A DNA stretch of 64,000 nucleotides from Butyricimonas sp. Marseille-P3923. Lineage in GTDB: Bacteria > Bacteroidota > Bacteroidia > Bacteroidales > Marinifilaceae. Where the stretch lies: positions 930,001-994,000 of the forward strand of contig NZ_FXXL01000006.1 of NCBI RefSeq assembly GCF_900184685.1, given 5' to 3'. Positions 36,001-44,890 of this stretch are shown piece after piece. Numbering within the stretch: position 1 is the stretch's first letter; every line of letters starts with the position of its first letter. The notes under the pieces were generated by a model. It searched no databases. It worked only from the letters and a program-made list of their open reading frames with translations, and had not been told where the DNA came from. The translations under genes were made by a program, and so were the position numbers.

Positions 36001-36326
36001 GTACCTCCCTGCGTGTTGTATTTGAAATTGTCTAAATTCTGATCGCCCAATCGGATTTGCGGCACCAATGTTCTCATGCGGCTTTCATTGGAGTTCGTAA
36101 CAGCCCCGAACGAACTTATAATCGTAACGGAATAGTCGTCCATCGTCCGCATATTCATATAATAGGGGATATTTTCCTGTTTTTTTAACTCCTCCATGCT
36201 GTATTGTAATTCCTGCTTCATCAGTTGCAAAAGTTTATCCTCTTGCTCCTGACCGAATACACCGGAGAAACTTAATAACAGTATCCCGCTAAAAAAGAGT
36301 CTGGTTAAATGACTTATTTTCAACAT
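33021..36326 (-). CDS. Secreted double-domain TldD/TldE-like metallopeptidase
   Basis: 1101 residues from the ATG at 36326; the frame extends to 36377 through a hairpin, but only this start gives the signal LTRLFFSGILLLSFSGVFGQ. The first half (about 30-540) has the TldD metal site HEIFGH at residues 320-325 (genome 35369-35352) and the conserved Cys block GSCGAESGWVPV. The second half (about 560-1080) repeats the fold (GNLLYRGGLIANRALG, LVEKGVFKKMLNGR) but has no HExxxH. This mirrors the TldD (active) and TldE (inactive) subunits joined in one chain. TldD/E normally degrade modified peptides in the cytoplasm; this one is exported and lies in a SusCD operon. Confidence 0.88.
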   Translation of the reverse strand: MLKISHLTRLFFSGILLLSFSGVFGQEQEDKLLQLMKQELQYSMEELKKQENIPYYMNMRTMDDYSVTIISSFGAVTNSNESRMRTLVPQIRLGDQNLDNFKYNTQGGTAGPNAQGARGVVLPLDDDATDAIREAIWRETLQRYEYARSVYDQAKTRTSVSVEDEDKAPCFSAAPVEHYYEAPVANGTLDETTRQLWEQRMNEISAVFKSCPELREGSASFSFQVLRTYFVNSEGSVVVQNRVATRVMLTASLKAADGMELPLNVNYFAYKPDELPGNNRMIADVLDMIHRLLALRDAPVADPYTGPAMLSGPASGVFFHEIFGHRLEGHRMKSGGQTFKKMVGEQVLPAEFQVYCDPLQRHYANTDLYGHYVYDDEGVKARRVNNVVNGVLKEFLMSRVPLDGFPVSNGHGRTSGGGDPVSRQSNLIIETDHPYTEDELRAMLVEEAKKQGKEYGYYFRTVTSGFTYTGEGGSLNSFNVTPLEVYRVFVDGRPDQLVRGVDLIGTPLSMFSNIAAAGNDPSVFTGSCGAESGWVPVTAISPTIFVSQIETQRREQARDIPPVLPSPKPENKMTGDTDQTIFAAMRAELDRNNAALILPNSPKPYYISYTVARYRHFSIVSALGGVLFSSVSPWQMNGGTRMMLGDYQRNNDVQYSEQIVPVKLPAEVDYDVIRRGFWESSDMMYKYSLGMMAQKANFLQRNPQSPEMAALPEMQPLPAVTRVQERTAKFEIDQVALEQLVTEASAVFKEYKDIYNSSVAVSGVEMDIYRLTTEGVQLKEPGGQVTLSFIAEARADDGSTIGDTFSLSLLSTEEIPSVEKMKERVRAFAESLMQLKSAPLVEEYYNGPVMFEGGAVATILSGNLLYRGGLIANRALGPSRGGLEDQFGGKIIDNRLTIKNYTTMKEYNGTPLYGYYEMDGDGVTPAAEMTLVEKGVFKKMLNGRIPTLKAPESTGSARFMFSPQSPTIAVGVGTIHVQVDKGVAHEKMKKMLIKAAKDAGQSCAYIARGIAGSAPVVYRVDLKDGKETRVRTAGFRMPDLTKLQKIAAISSKEEVMNHVSNYYPASMIYPAGMILDGLVIEKTTPKTEKEPVLKVPRQRDL

Positions 36327-36344
36327 AGTTTCTTTATTGTGTTT

Positions 36345-36374
36345 GATGAACGACCGCAAAAGCGGTCGTTCATC
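36345..36374 (-). promoter_or_regulatory. Intercistronic hairpin before the TldD-like gene
   Basis: GATGAACGACCGC and its complement form a perfect 13-bp stem with a 4-nt loop, 5 nt after the upstream stop codon. No U-run follows, as with the fecR-susC hairpins. It probably tunes expression of the last two genes. Confidence 0.65.
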
Positions 36375-36379
36375 CATAA

Positions 36380-37948
36380 TTATTTATAGAGATCGATACC
36401 TGCCAAGCGGCATGACCAGTTTCCACTCGGATCGGAACCGTCCCGTATGGTTATTTTGATATGCTTCACCTCTCGGGTGTCCTCGGCAATCTTCAACAAG
36501 GTTACTTCTCCTGACACACGTCCCAGATCGTTACTGGGCAAAAAGGTTACATCTTTCCAAACAACCCCGTCAAGAGAGGTCTGTGCAACCATCATGTCCG
36601 GCAAGAAATAGGGAGCACTTCTATCATTTCTGGGGATTACAATTTGCGTTACCTTAATCCCACTTATCGCGGTTCTCTCCTTCAATTCCATGTACATTTC
36701 ATAGGTACGCATCGACGATTGCGTACTCGTTTGCAAAAAAGTATTTTTATTGTTATCCAACAAAACATCCCAATCCGCAAAAATATCCTCCGTCTCGCAA
36801 TAAATCTTATTGCCATCCTCATATTCCTTGAAAGCTGACGCAGGTATAATCTCCAAATCATCAGGAGCTGCAGAAAATTTACAATACCTCATAAATGAAT
36901 ATACTTTATCGAAATAATGCATTCCAGCACCCGATTGATTTCCGTAGTACTCCACCTCCAAACCCAATATATCATCTTCTGCTGCTTTCTCCAAAGCGGC
37001 ATAACTATTTTTCGAATTCTTGAGTATCTGACTCCTGTTATCCTTAGTAGCCTGTTCGGTAAAATAGCGATTCTTGCCCACCACAAGTTTTTTCAAATTG
37101 GTACAAAAAAGTATATCTTCCAAAGATTCAACGGAATAATCAAACTCCAACTCCGGCGCATTTTCGATAAATTTCAAGAACTCATCTTCTTTTTCTTGTG
37201 TGTCCGTTGAGTAACCGTAACGTGCCGTGATGGCGTGAACGAATCCCGCACTGAAATTTTTCTTCTGACTAATCGCCGTCGGGTCAATGACAACCGAATC
37301 CAGAGAGTTTTCCAAAATTCCCGTCCGAAGTACATAGACCGTATCCATCGGGTTTGCACTCACATCATCAATCGTGACCAACGTATTGTAACTGTCCGGA
37401 TTCTTAAACTTATAATACTTGGTTTCTCCCGCGGCGTTCTTGTATTGTAACTGCATATCCACGATGTTATCATTATACTGGTCGGAGAAGAATATCATTT
37501 TCCCTTTCAAAAAATAGGCCTTGAGAACTCCTTGCGAAAACGAGCGCATCAACTCGTGGTCCCGCGTGTAAGGCCGACCGGAATAAGCCTCTATCAAAGA
37601 CTCATTCCCGAATTTATCCACGGCACTCACGTAAAACTGGTACGTTCCATCCGCCAAATCCGTCAACTCGAAAGAGGTTGCCGTACCGGGAAGATACACC
37701 GAATCTCTTCGGCCCTCGAACAACCAAGCCACCTTTATCTTGTCGATTGTGGCATCCGTACCGTTTACCCAAGTGACAATCAACCGTTCCCACCCCGGAG
37801 TAATGTCCAAGTCGGAACATTTCGCCACGTAACGGATTTTCCCGTCACCGGCAAAATCGCTATAAGTATCTTCCAAACTCTCGCTACACCCCGTCATGAA
37901 AGCTACCGCCGCGAATAATAAATTAATTATATGTTTTCTCATATTCAT
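36380..37948 (-). CDS. Surface lipoprotein, DUF4998-like plus discoidin-like C-terminus
   Basis: 522 residues. Lipobox AFMTGC (Cys about 21). The N-terminal part has fibronectin/DUF4998-like strands (PGWERLIVTWVNGTDATI, TSFELTDLADGTYQFYVSAV). The C-terminal third (about 380-522) resembles a coagulation factor 5/8 (F5/8 type C, discoidin) binding domain with TSLDGVVWKDV and VKHIKITIRDGS. Such proteins often follow SusD and help to bind ligand at the surface. It lies 3 nt after the gene at 37952 and before the TldD-like gene. Confidence 0.75.
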   Translation of the reverse strand: MNMRKHIINLLFAAVAFMTGCSESLEDTYSDFAGDGKIRYVAKCSDLDITPGWERLIVTWVNGTDATIDKIKVAWLFEGRRDSVYLPGTATSFELTDLADGTYQFYVSAVDKFGNESLIEAYSGRPYTRDHELMRSFSQGVLKAYFLKGKMIFFSDQYNDNIVDMQLQYKNAAGETKYYKFKNPDSYNTLVTIDDVSANPMDTVYVLRTGILENSLDSVVIDPTAISQKKNFSAGFVHAITARYGYSTDTQEKEDEFLKFIENAPELEFDYSVESLEDILFCTNLKKLVVGKNRYFTEQATKDNRSQILKNSKNSYAALEKAAEDDILGLEVEYYGNQSGAGMHYFDKVYSFMRYCKFSAAPDDLEIIPASAFKEYEDGNKIYCETEDIFADWDVLLDNNKNTFLQTSTQSSMRTYEMYMELKERTAISGIKVTQIVIPRNDRSAPYFLPDMMVAQTSLDGVVWKDVTFLPSNDLGRVSGEVTLLKIAEDTREVKHIKITIRDGSDPSGNWSCRLAGIDLYK

Positions 37949-37951
37949 AGC

Positions 37952-39319
37952 TTAATTCTTTTTTATATAAACCTCCAATTCATGCAATGTAAAATAGTTG
38001 TCTGGATTCGGATTTGCCGCGGAATTGAGTTTTGATCTAAACGTTTCATGTACGATGATCTTCAGGTAACGATACTCGTTATCCTCCACGGGGAACAAAA
38101 CGTCCACATATATCGGATCTGCATCCTCAAATTCCGCTAAAGTCTTCGGAAGGCCTATACCGGATGCATTTTTATTTATATGAGGAAAACTCCACTTATC
38201 ACTTTCCGTTTCGGCTTTCGGGTTTTGATTCAAATTGCCCAAGTATATCCATCCGTCGGCATCCGGATTGTCCGTTGTGCTATTGCCATACACCGACAAT
38301 TTACAAGGAAGTTTATCATCGTACCATCCGAGCCAGACGTCTCCTAAAGCAGCTGCCCCCTGAGCGTCCTTCGCCTGCGTGGGAATAAGAGCGTACAAAC
38401 GAATCCAAGCCGGCGTTTTCTGCTCTCCCAAGTCAAGCACCATCGGTTTTTCAAAAGCATTGGGTCCTGCCAGAAAAGTTCCATACACTTCATGACCGGT
38501 ATATCCTAGATTCGGATTTCTTTCTGACAGGAAGAATTCCATCCGCTCTTTTCCTTTCAAATCTCCGTCAAACAAATACTCCACCCCGGTTTTCGCTTTC
38601 GCATTTTTAACCACCGTAAGCTTGCTCGTATTAAAGTTATCTGCCGTCACCGGCCATTGTTCCGTCAAGAAGGCATCAATATTAGGATAAATCTCCTGTC
38701 TCACCCGGAAACCTTGAAAATCTTCCGTACGGACAACCACCGTGTAATTATCCATTTTTCGTTCCATCTCGAATTTGAGCGTATCGCCTCCCTGACGAAT
38801 CGGGAAACTACTCAAAGGAATCGTATCCGGTTGGTGTGTCAACGGATTTTCGCCCAAATAGAAAACATGGGCCATACCGGTTGTTACCTTGGGAGTTTGA
38901 TAGATGACCTGAAAGCCATTCCAAGTAGAACTCACCTCCAAGTCCTCAAAAAATACCCACGGTGCGCTGGGAAGGGTAGAGAAGCTATACTCCCGTTTTG
39001 CGGATTCCTCATTGCGATGATTGACAAAAGAGACTTGGGCCACTACGTCTTTTGCTCCCGTGAAACCATCCAATAGAAGCGAATCGCCCCCGTAATCGCC
39101 AACTTTCAATACATCATTTCCTTGCCAGTTCTTGTAGCGCACATTCATGGCAAAAATACTCCTGTCATTCGGCAGCGAATAACGCATCATCGCACCTCCT
39201 GCCACGGGTTCAAATTTGATTTCCAACCCCTCGGTCACCGGATTAAAAACAACGTCATCATCGTTGCAAGCCAGAAAACCGAGTATCAATAATAAAATCC
39301 ATATCGAATTCTTCATCAT
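37952..39319 (-). CDS. Surface lipoprotein, DUF4959/DUF5126/DUF5000-like
   Basis: 455 residues. Lipobox LGFLAC (Cys18) followed by NDDD. N-terminal Ig-like strands (KFEPVAGGAMMRYSLPND) and a second beta domain lead to a C-terminal discoidin-like DUF5000 domain (about 245-455) with VLDLGEQKTPAWIRLYAL and EYRYLKIIVHETF. The domain order matches a lipoprotein type that often follows SusD in uptake loci. It likely extends the SusD-based capture complex. It lies 60 nt after susD; the next gene begins 3 nt after its stop. Confidence 0.8.
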   Translation of the reverse strand: MMKNSIWILLLILGFLACNDDDVVFNPVTEGLEIKFEPVAGGAMMRYSLPNDRSIFAMNVRYKNWQGNDVLKVGDYGGDSLLLDGFTGAKDVVAQVSFVNHRNEESAKREYSFSTLPSAPWVFFEDLEVSSTWNGFQVIYQTPKVTTGMAHVFYLGENPLTHQPDTIPLSSFPIRQGGDTLKFEMERKMDNYTVVVRTEDFQGFRVRQEIYPNIDAFLTEQWPVTADNFNTSKLTVVKNAKAKTGVEYLFDGDLKGKERMEFFLSERNPNLGYTGHEVYGTFLAGPNAFEKPMVLDLGEQKTPAWIRLYALIPTQAKDAQGAAALGDVWLGWYDDKLPCKLSVYGNSTTDNPDADGWIYLGNLNQNPKAETESDKWSFPHINKNASGIGLPKTLAEFEDADPIYVDVLFPVEDNEYRYLKIIVHETFRSKLNSAANPNPDNYFTLHELEVYIKKN

Positions 39320-39379
39320 CTTATTTTTAGAATTAAATTCCTACAATCGTACATCCAAAATCTACAATCATAAATCCCT

Positions 39380-41305
39380 TTACCATCCCGGATTTTGTTT
39401 CATTCCGGAGATCAAAATTTCCTCCGCTTTGAATGGAGTAAAATAATCCCGAGGGGCAACGAATTTGAAACTACGTCCGATCTCAATAGGTCCGTTTTCG
39501 TTATTATAGAACGTCGCTGTCGTTGTGCCGAGAACATTCCAGCCGTATGATTTCCCGTTCATCTCTGTTTGGGCGGTCATCCAACGACGAACATTCCAAT
39601 AACGGTGCCCTTCAAAAGCGAACTCGATGTTATACTCTTGGCGTATGATTTCCCGCATACCCTCTTTTGTCTTTATTTTTCCGGGATTTGAAGAGTAATT
39701 CGTCCAAGCATCCTCGACCGTCGGAATCCCTGCCCGTACACGTACTTTATTCAACGGTTTGTACACGTGTTCTTCATCCGGCGCATCCAAATATTCGTTC
39801 CAAGCCTCCGCCTGCATCAAATACACCTCCGCCAAACGAATAACCGCCATGGTCTCGTTTGTTATGCCTTGGTAATAATTCTTGGTAGGAATCCATGAAT
39901 AAATGTATTTTTTCACCCAATAGCCACAAATGTTCTGGTAATCGTTGCTGACAATCACATCCTGCTGCGAACTCCAAGGGCCTTCTCCCTTGCGGGCCTC
40001 CACGAGCAGGTTGTTGTCTTGACTCTGAGTGCTTACTCCGCGCTGCCAATACATCCGGTCTCCGGCAATAGAAGCATAGAAACGAGGTTCCCGACGCAAG
40101 TGAAGTCTGACCACGTCCGTATTCAACGGAACGACATTCTCGTAGGCAAGGGCACTCTCCGAGCCTAATTTATAGCGGTTGCCATAGTTCCAATAAACAT
40201 CGGCAGTTATCGGTAACCCGTTTTCCGTGTAATACATCTCCACCATCTTCATCGAAGGAGAAAGGCAACCGAACGCGAGTGCTTCAAAATGGTTATTATC
40301 ACCCACCAAACGCGGGAGTATATACATGTATATCGTTGTCATTCCACCTTTCCACTCCAAGAGGTACTCTTTATTACTAAACATTGAATACGTGCTTTGC
40401 TCGATATCATCCATGTGGTTCAAAAGGGTGGTTTTCTTACCGCTTCCTTTCGCCGGAAACTCCCGGTCTCCCTGCGCACAAATTTCAGCCGCCTTGTCGG
40501 CAGCTTCAGCCGCTATCCGCCATTTTTCCCGATCGTAGGTCGGATTAAAAAGCAACTCCCCGTTCTTGTTCTTGAAATCGGCATAAAATATATTTCCGTT
40601 GAAAAGCGGAGAGGCGGCATAAACCAGCACTCTAGCCTTCAAGGCATAAAGGGCTTCTTTGGTAAACGTGAATCCATAGATTGCCGAACGTTGGGAATGT
40701 CTCGGGATATCAGGTTCAGCCTCGTCCAACAAACGAACGATCTCCTTAAAACAGGTGTCCACGGGTTGTCGCGGCAATTGATAATCCTCCATCTCCAAAT
40801 CCACGGGCATATTTTGCGGAATCAAACAAATGGGACCGTAAGCACGAAGCAATTCAAAGTAGATGTATGCTTTCAAGGCCTTCATATCCGCCTTCCACCA
40901 ATCTTTATCCTCTTGAGTCATGTTGTACGTTTTGTCGACATTATCAATAAAAACATTGGCTCTTCGAATCAATTGATACATTTTCGCCCATATATTCCCG
41001 TAAGGATCTTGCGACATCTGCTGTCCGTTTGCCACGAGGAAGCCGGGGAGCAGGTTGATTGAAGTGTATAAAACAGGACTGGGCGTATACTCGTCGGAGG
41101 CAGAAAAAGCAAGGTTTTTATCCGAGCTTTGGAGCAAAGAAATTAAATCTGCGTAAACCCCTATCCACCAGCCTTCCACTTTTGTCCGTTGCTCAAAAAC
41201 CGATTCGATGGTTTCGATGTCTTTCTCCGGCACCATGTTCAGGTAATCACACCCGGGCAACAGGAAAAGACCACAAAGTATAGATACTAAATATTTTTTC
41301 ATCAT
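39380..41305 (-). CDS. SusD/RagB lipoprotein, module 3
   Basis: 641 residues from the ATG at 41305 (the frame also has a GTG at 41308 and an ATG at 41302). It is larger than the module 1 and 2 SusDs. Lipobox LLPGC (Cys about 19), then DYLNMVPEKDIETIESVF. Family helices: WKADMKALKAYIYFELLRAY (about 127-146) and MAVIRLAEVYLMQAEAWNEY; C-terminal signature IEFAFEGHRYWNVRRW. It pairs with the SusC at 41321, which ends 13 nt upstream of the start. Confidence 0.93.
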   Translation of the reverse strand: MMKKYLVSILCGLFLLPGCDYLNMVPEKDIETIESVFEQRTKVEGWWIGVYADLISLLQSSDKNLAFSASDEYTPSPVLYTSINLLPGFLVANGQQMSQDPYGNIWAKMYQLIRRANVFIDNVDKTYNMTQEDKDWWKADMKALKAYIYFELLRAYGPICLIPQNMPVDLEMEDYQLPRQPVDTCFKEIVRLLDEAEPDIPRHSQRSAIYGFTFTKEALYALKARVLVYAASPLFNGNIFYADFKNKNGELLFNPTYDREKWRIAAEAADKAAEICAQGDREFPAKGSGKKTTLLNHMDDIEQSTYSMFSNKEYLLEWKGGMTTIYMYILPRLVGDNNHFEALAFGCLSPSMKMVEMYYTENGLPITADVYWNYGNRYKLGSESALAYENVVPLNTDVVRLHLRREPRFYASIAGDRMYWQRGVSTQSQDNNLLVEARKGEGPWSSQQDVIVSNDYQNICGYWVKKYIYSWIPTKNYYQGITNETMAVIRLAEVYLMQAEAWNEYLDAPDEEHVYKPLNKVRVRAGIPTVEDAWTNYSSNPGKIKTKEGMREIIRQEYNIEFAFEGHRYWNVRRWMTAQTEMNGKSYGWNVLGTTTATFYNNENGPIEIGRSFKFVAPRDYFTPFKAEEILISGMKQNPGW

Positions 41306-41320
41306 CACGTGTATTTAAAT

Positions 41321-44300
41321 TTAGAAACTGACATTCAACCCCGCCGACCAAGTACGTTGTATGGGATAATTGAATCCACTACTACCTAACTCCACATCCC
41401 ATACTTTAAAATTAGTAATCAGGAAGGGATTATTGACGCGGGCATAAAATTTCACGTTTTTCATTTTTAATTTATCCAGCACATTCTTCGGAAGGTTATA
41501 CCCCACTTCAATGGCGGTGCAACGCAAGAAGCTGCATTTCCGCATAAAATAGGTCGAATACCGGGGATTGCCGGCGTTAGAATATTCACCCTCTTGCGGA
41601 TTATGCATATTAATGGCTTGGGTTGAGAGACGCGGCCAGAATGGACGTTCTTTCATATTGTCCTCACTCCAATGATCGTCATAAATGGCTTTCAGCATGG
41701 ACCGATTATTCACAAACGGACCGATCTGCATCGGGTCCATAAAAAATGCCCGTTTCCCCGATCCTTGGAAGGCAAAATTGAACTCAACGTTTTTATACTG
41801 GAATGAACCGCTAAAACCGTAAACGACACGGGGTGTGGTCGGGTACCCGATATACGCGGCATCATTCACGTCGATTTTTCCGTCACCATTCAAGTCGCGG
41901 TACCGGATATCTCCCGGCATCGTCATTCCGGTACCTCCCTGGCTGGGCGAGTTGTCGATTTCCGCCTGCCCGCGGAAAAGCCCTTCGGCAATGTACCCGA
42001 TCTGTTGGGAGATCTCTTTGCCTTTTTTTCGTTGCCATTCCGGCGTGTTGGTTGCTTGTTCAATCTCTAAATAAATCGCTTTGTTGTAAGTAAACGTACC
42101 GTTCAAAATCATCCAAAAATCAGGACTGAAAGCGTGTTGGATTTTACCGGAAAGGTCAAACCCTCGAGAACGGGTTTTACCCACGTTACCGATTTGCAGC
42201 TCCTCTAACCCGGTTGTTTCGGGCATCGTGTAGCGTTTGTCAATGATATTGTGACGAATTTCCTGATAAATATCAGCATTGAGTTCCACGATTCCATTGA
42301 AGAATTTTGTCTCCACGCCAAAATTCACCTGCTCGGCAATCTCCCACGTGATCTTGTCATTCGGGTAAGATTCTATGACAGCTCTCTCCACCGTAGCACT
42401 TGTTGCAGTTCCCGGATGCGCCACACTTATCGTTGACACGACGGGCAGATGGACAAAACGCGGATTCGAGATGATTCCGTCATTCCCGACTTCTCCCCAA
42501 GAAAGACGGAATTTCAAGTACGAAAGCCAATGAGCGGTATGATTAGCCAAGAAAGGTTCTTTCGAAGCAATCCAAGCACCTCCCACGGCAGGGAAAAAAC
42601 CGAAACGATGTTTCTCGGCAAAACGCTCTGAACCGTTGTAACCGAAACTCGCCTCTAAAAAATATTTATCCCTGAACCCATAGGTACCGCGCATCGCCAA
42701 ACCCAAATTTCGTTGGGGAATACCGTTCAAAATCGAAGATACTTCCGATGCCGTGGTCTCTTGCCCGCTAAACACAGCCGTCAAACTGGTCTGGTGCTCG
42801 CCCCAAGCGGCCACGTGCAATCCTCTCAATTCGTAACTCAATTGTGAAGTTTGACTACTTCCTTTGGTTTCATGATTCAATGTTCTGGACGATCCGTCCG
42901 GACTTATCGCTAACAATTGGTGCTTGCCGGTCTCGAAGTTATAATCTTTTATGTTATACTTATAGGGTTTGGTGTTATAGACGTTATAATAGTATCCCAC
43001 ATAATTCAAAGATACGGAAGCCCTCATTTCCAATCCCTTGAGGATAGGTGACAGATTGTGGATATACTCTGCCCGCGTTACTGCAGAATAACGGCGACGA
43101 TCGTTATATCCCTTGTGAATCTCCATGTAAGGATTCGCATCCGGTGCCGCATTGGTGGCTCCGAAACGAATGTGCGGCCAATTATAGGTATCGTCAGCCG
43201 GATAAGTAGCGGCAAAATCTACCGGCGACACGTTGAAAGCCATATAATATGCCTGTGAAACATCGGCCTTGGGGCCCCTGTATTTATCAAAATTCGCGGA
43301 AGTATTGATGTTCAAACGAATCCCGGCACTCAAGTCTATATTTAAGTTGGTACGGAAAGAGAAGGAATTATTCTCAATGTTCACTTTGAACTGGTTCAAA
43401 CGGTCGGTTTTCAACATACCCTCATCCCGCGTATAATTCACGGACGCATAGTATTGTACCACACGCGAACCACCCCGAATATTTAAACCCGCCCGGTGGT
43501 TGATCGAGTAATCCTTAAATAAGATGTTATACCAATCATTGGCAGGATATAACCAAGAAGGATAAAGATCGGAACCGGTACGATCAATGCGCTCCACGCT
43601 GTATTGAGGCGTTGCACTCGGATCGCGAGCGAGCAATGCCCGGTTATACATTTTCATGTAAGTGATTGGATCTACAACTTCAATCTCCCTAGTCGGTCGG
43701 CTCATTACCGCCTCGTAACGAACAGAGGTGTAAACATTACCCTCTTCTCCCTTTTTAGTTGTTATAAGAATTACCCCGTTTGCCCCGCGGGCTCCGTACA
43801 TGGCTGTTGCCGAAGCGTCTTTCATGACGCTGAACGTCTCGATGTCCTCCGGTACCATACGGGAAAGATCCAATTTGGAAGATTCCACCCCATCAATCAA
43901 AATGAGCGGGTCAATGTTAGCATTCGTCTGGAAAGAGGTAATACCCCGGATATAGAACTTCGTGTTCATTTCATCTTCCGTCAAAGCACCGGGAAGTCCG
44001 CCCGTCTGCCATCCGATCATACCGGCAATCTTTCCGGCGAATTGAGTGGTCAAGTCGCTACTTGAGGATTTCAATGTTCTTGCATCTACGGTAGTAATCG
44101 CTGATACCACGCTCTCTTTCTTTTGTTCCCCAAATGCCACCACGGTTACCTCCTCGATGTTCTCGGCCGTGGGATTCAAACGGATGTTTATTTTGGTTTT
44201 CCCTTTGACCTCCACGACTTCAGTTTTGTAACCAATGTAAGAAACCCGTAAGGCATCTGTCGGGCGCACGCTGATCGTGTAATTTCCATCCACATCCGTG

Positions 44301-44776
44301 ACAACTCCTTGGGTTGTTCCTTGAATAATCACGGTGGCTCCGGGGAGAGTATTCCCCTTTTCGTCCACGATTCTTCCGGTTACGGAAATCATTTCTACTT
44401 CCGGTTTCGTTTTTGCCCGGATAGAAATCAAACTTTGTTGTATTGTGTATTCCAGTCCCAGTTTGGGAAGAATTTCATCCAACAGTTGTTTGACTTCTTT
44501 GTTCTCCACTTTCACGGAGATTTTCCCTTTTGATTTTACCAATTCGCTGTTGTAGAAAAAGTCATAATCTGTTTGCTTTTTCAATTCGGCAATGATCTCG
44601 TTCAAGGTGACATCTTTCAGGTCAAGAGTTACCTTTGCCCTTTGTTGGGCTTGCGCGCTCGCCGGAATGGCAGTGTACACGCCCAGAAATAAGATTACGA
44701 GAAAATTTTTAAAGATTAACATCTTTCGCCATGGATTCCAACTCCTTGGTAATACATAGTCTCGCTTTTTTTTCAT
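41321..44776 (-). CDS. SusC/RagA TonB-dependent transporter with STN domain, module 3
   Basis: 1151 residues. The signal is ILFLGVYTAIPASAQAQQ. STN lies at about 50-125 (EIIAELKKQTDYDFFYNSEL), the carboxypeptidase-D-like domain at about 130-205 (TLPGATVIIQGTTQGVVTDV), and the plug at about 215-340 with LILIDGVESSKLD and FSVMKDASATAMYGARGANG. The barrel ends TWSAGLNVSF. It lacks the IDVLKDAA wording of modules 1 and 4 and is the most divergent of the four. Given the linked TldD-like protein, its ligand may be a peptide (inference). Confidence 0.95.
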   Translation of the reverse strand: MKKKRDYVLPRSWNPWRKMLIFKNFLVILFLGVYTAIPASAQAQQRAKVTLDLKDVTLNEIIAELKKQTDYDFFYNSELVKSKGKISVKVENKEVKQLLDEILPKLGLEYTIQQSLISIRAKTKPEVEMISVTGRIVDEKGNTLPGATVIIQGTTQGVVTDVDGNYTISVRPTDALRVSYIGYKTEVVEVKGKTKINIRLNPTAENIEEVTVVAFGEQKKESVVSAITTVDARTLKSSSSDLTTQFAGKIAGMIGWQTGGLPGALTEDEMNTKFYIRGITSFQTNANIDPLILIDGVESSKLDLSRMVPEDIETFSVMKDASATAMYGARGANGVILITTKKGEEGNVYTSVRYEAVMSRPTREIEVVDPITYMKMYNRALLARDPSATPQYSVERIDRTGSDLYPSWLYPANDWYNILFKDYSINHRAGLNIRGGSRVVQYYASVNYTRDEGMLKTDRLNQFKVNIENNSFSFRTNLNIDLSAGIRLNINTSANFDKYRGPKADVSQAYYMAFNVSPVDFAATYPADDTYNWPHIRFGATNAAPDANPYMEIHKGYNDRRRYSAVTRAEYIHNLSPILKGLEMRASVSLNYVGYYYNVYNTKPYKYNIKDYNFETGKHQLLAISPDGSSRTLNHETKGSSQTSQLSYELRGLHVAAWGEHQTSLTAVFSGQETTASEVSSILNGIPQRNLGLAMRGTYGFRDKYFLEASFGYNGSERFAEKHRFGFFPAVGGAWIASKEPFLANHTAHWLSYLKFRLSWGEVGNDGIISNPRFVHLPVVSTISVAHPGTATSATVERAVIESYPNDKITWEIAEQVNFGVETKFFNGIVELNADIYQEIRHNIIDKRYTMPETTGLEELQIGNVGKTRSRGFDLSGKIQHAFSPDFWMILNGTFTYNKAIYLEIEQATNTPEWQRKKGKEISQQIGYIAEGLFRGQAEIDNSPSQGGTGMTMPGDIRYRDLNGDGKIDVNDAAYIGYPTTPRVVYGFSGSFQYKNVEFNFAFQGSGKRAFFMDPMQIGPFVNNRSMLKAIYDDHWSEDNMKERPFWPRLSTQAINMHNPQEGEYSNAGNPRYSTYFMRKCSFLRCTAIEVGYNLPKNVLDKLKMKNVKFYARVNNPFLITNFKVWDVELGSSGFNYPIQRTWSAGLNVSF

Positions 44777-44851
44777 AGTTTTGTAAATTAATAATTTAAC
44801 ATTTTATACATCCGTTTCTTGCAAGGATTCCGGTTGTATGGGTGAATAATG

Positions 44852-44884
44852 ACAGGTTGAGGATTGATCAGGTCTTCAACCTGT
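44852..44884 (-). promoter_or_regulatory. fecR-susC intercistronic hairpin, module 3
   Basis: ACAGGTTGA (44884-44876 on minus) pairs with TCAACCTGT (44860-44852): a perfect 9-bp stem, 6 nt after the fecR stop and 75 nt before susC. No U-run follows. Confidence 0.65.
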
Positions 44885-44890
44885 ATTTTT

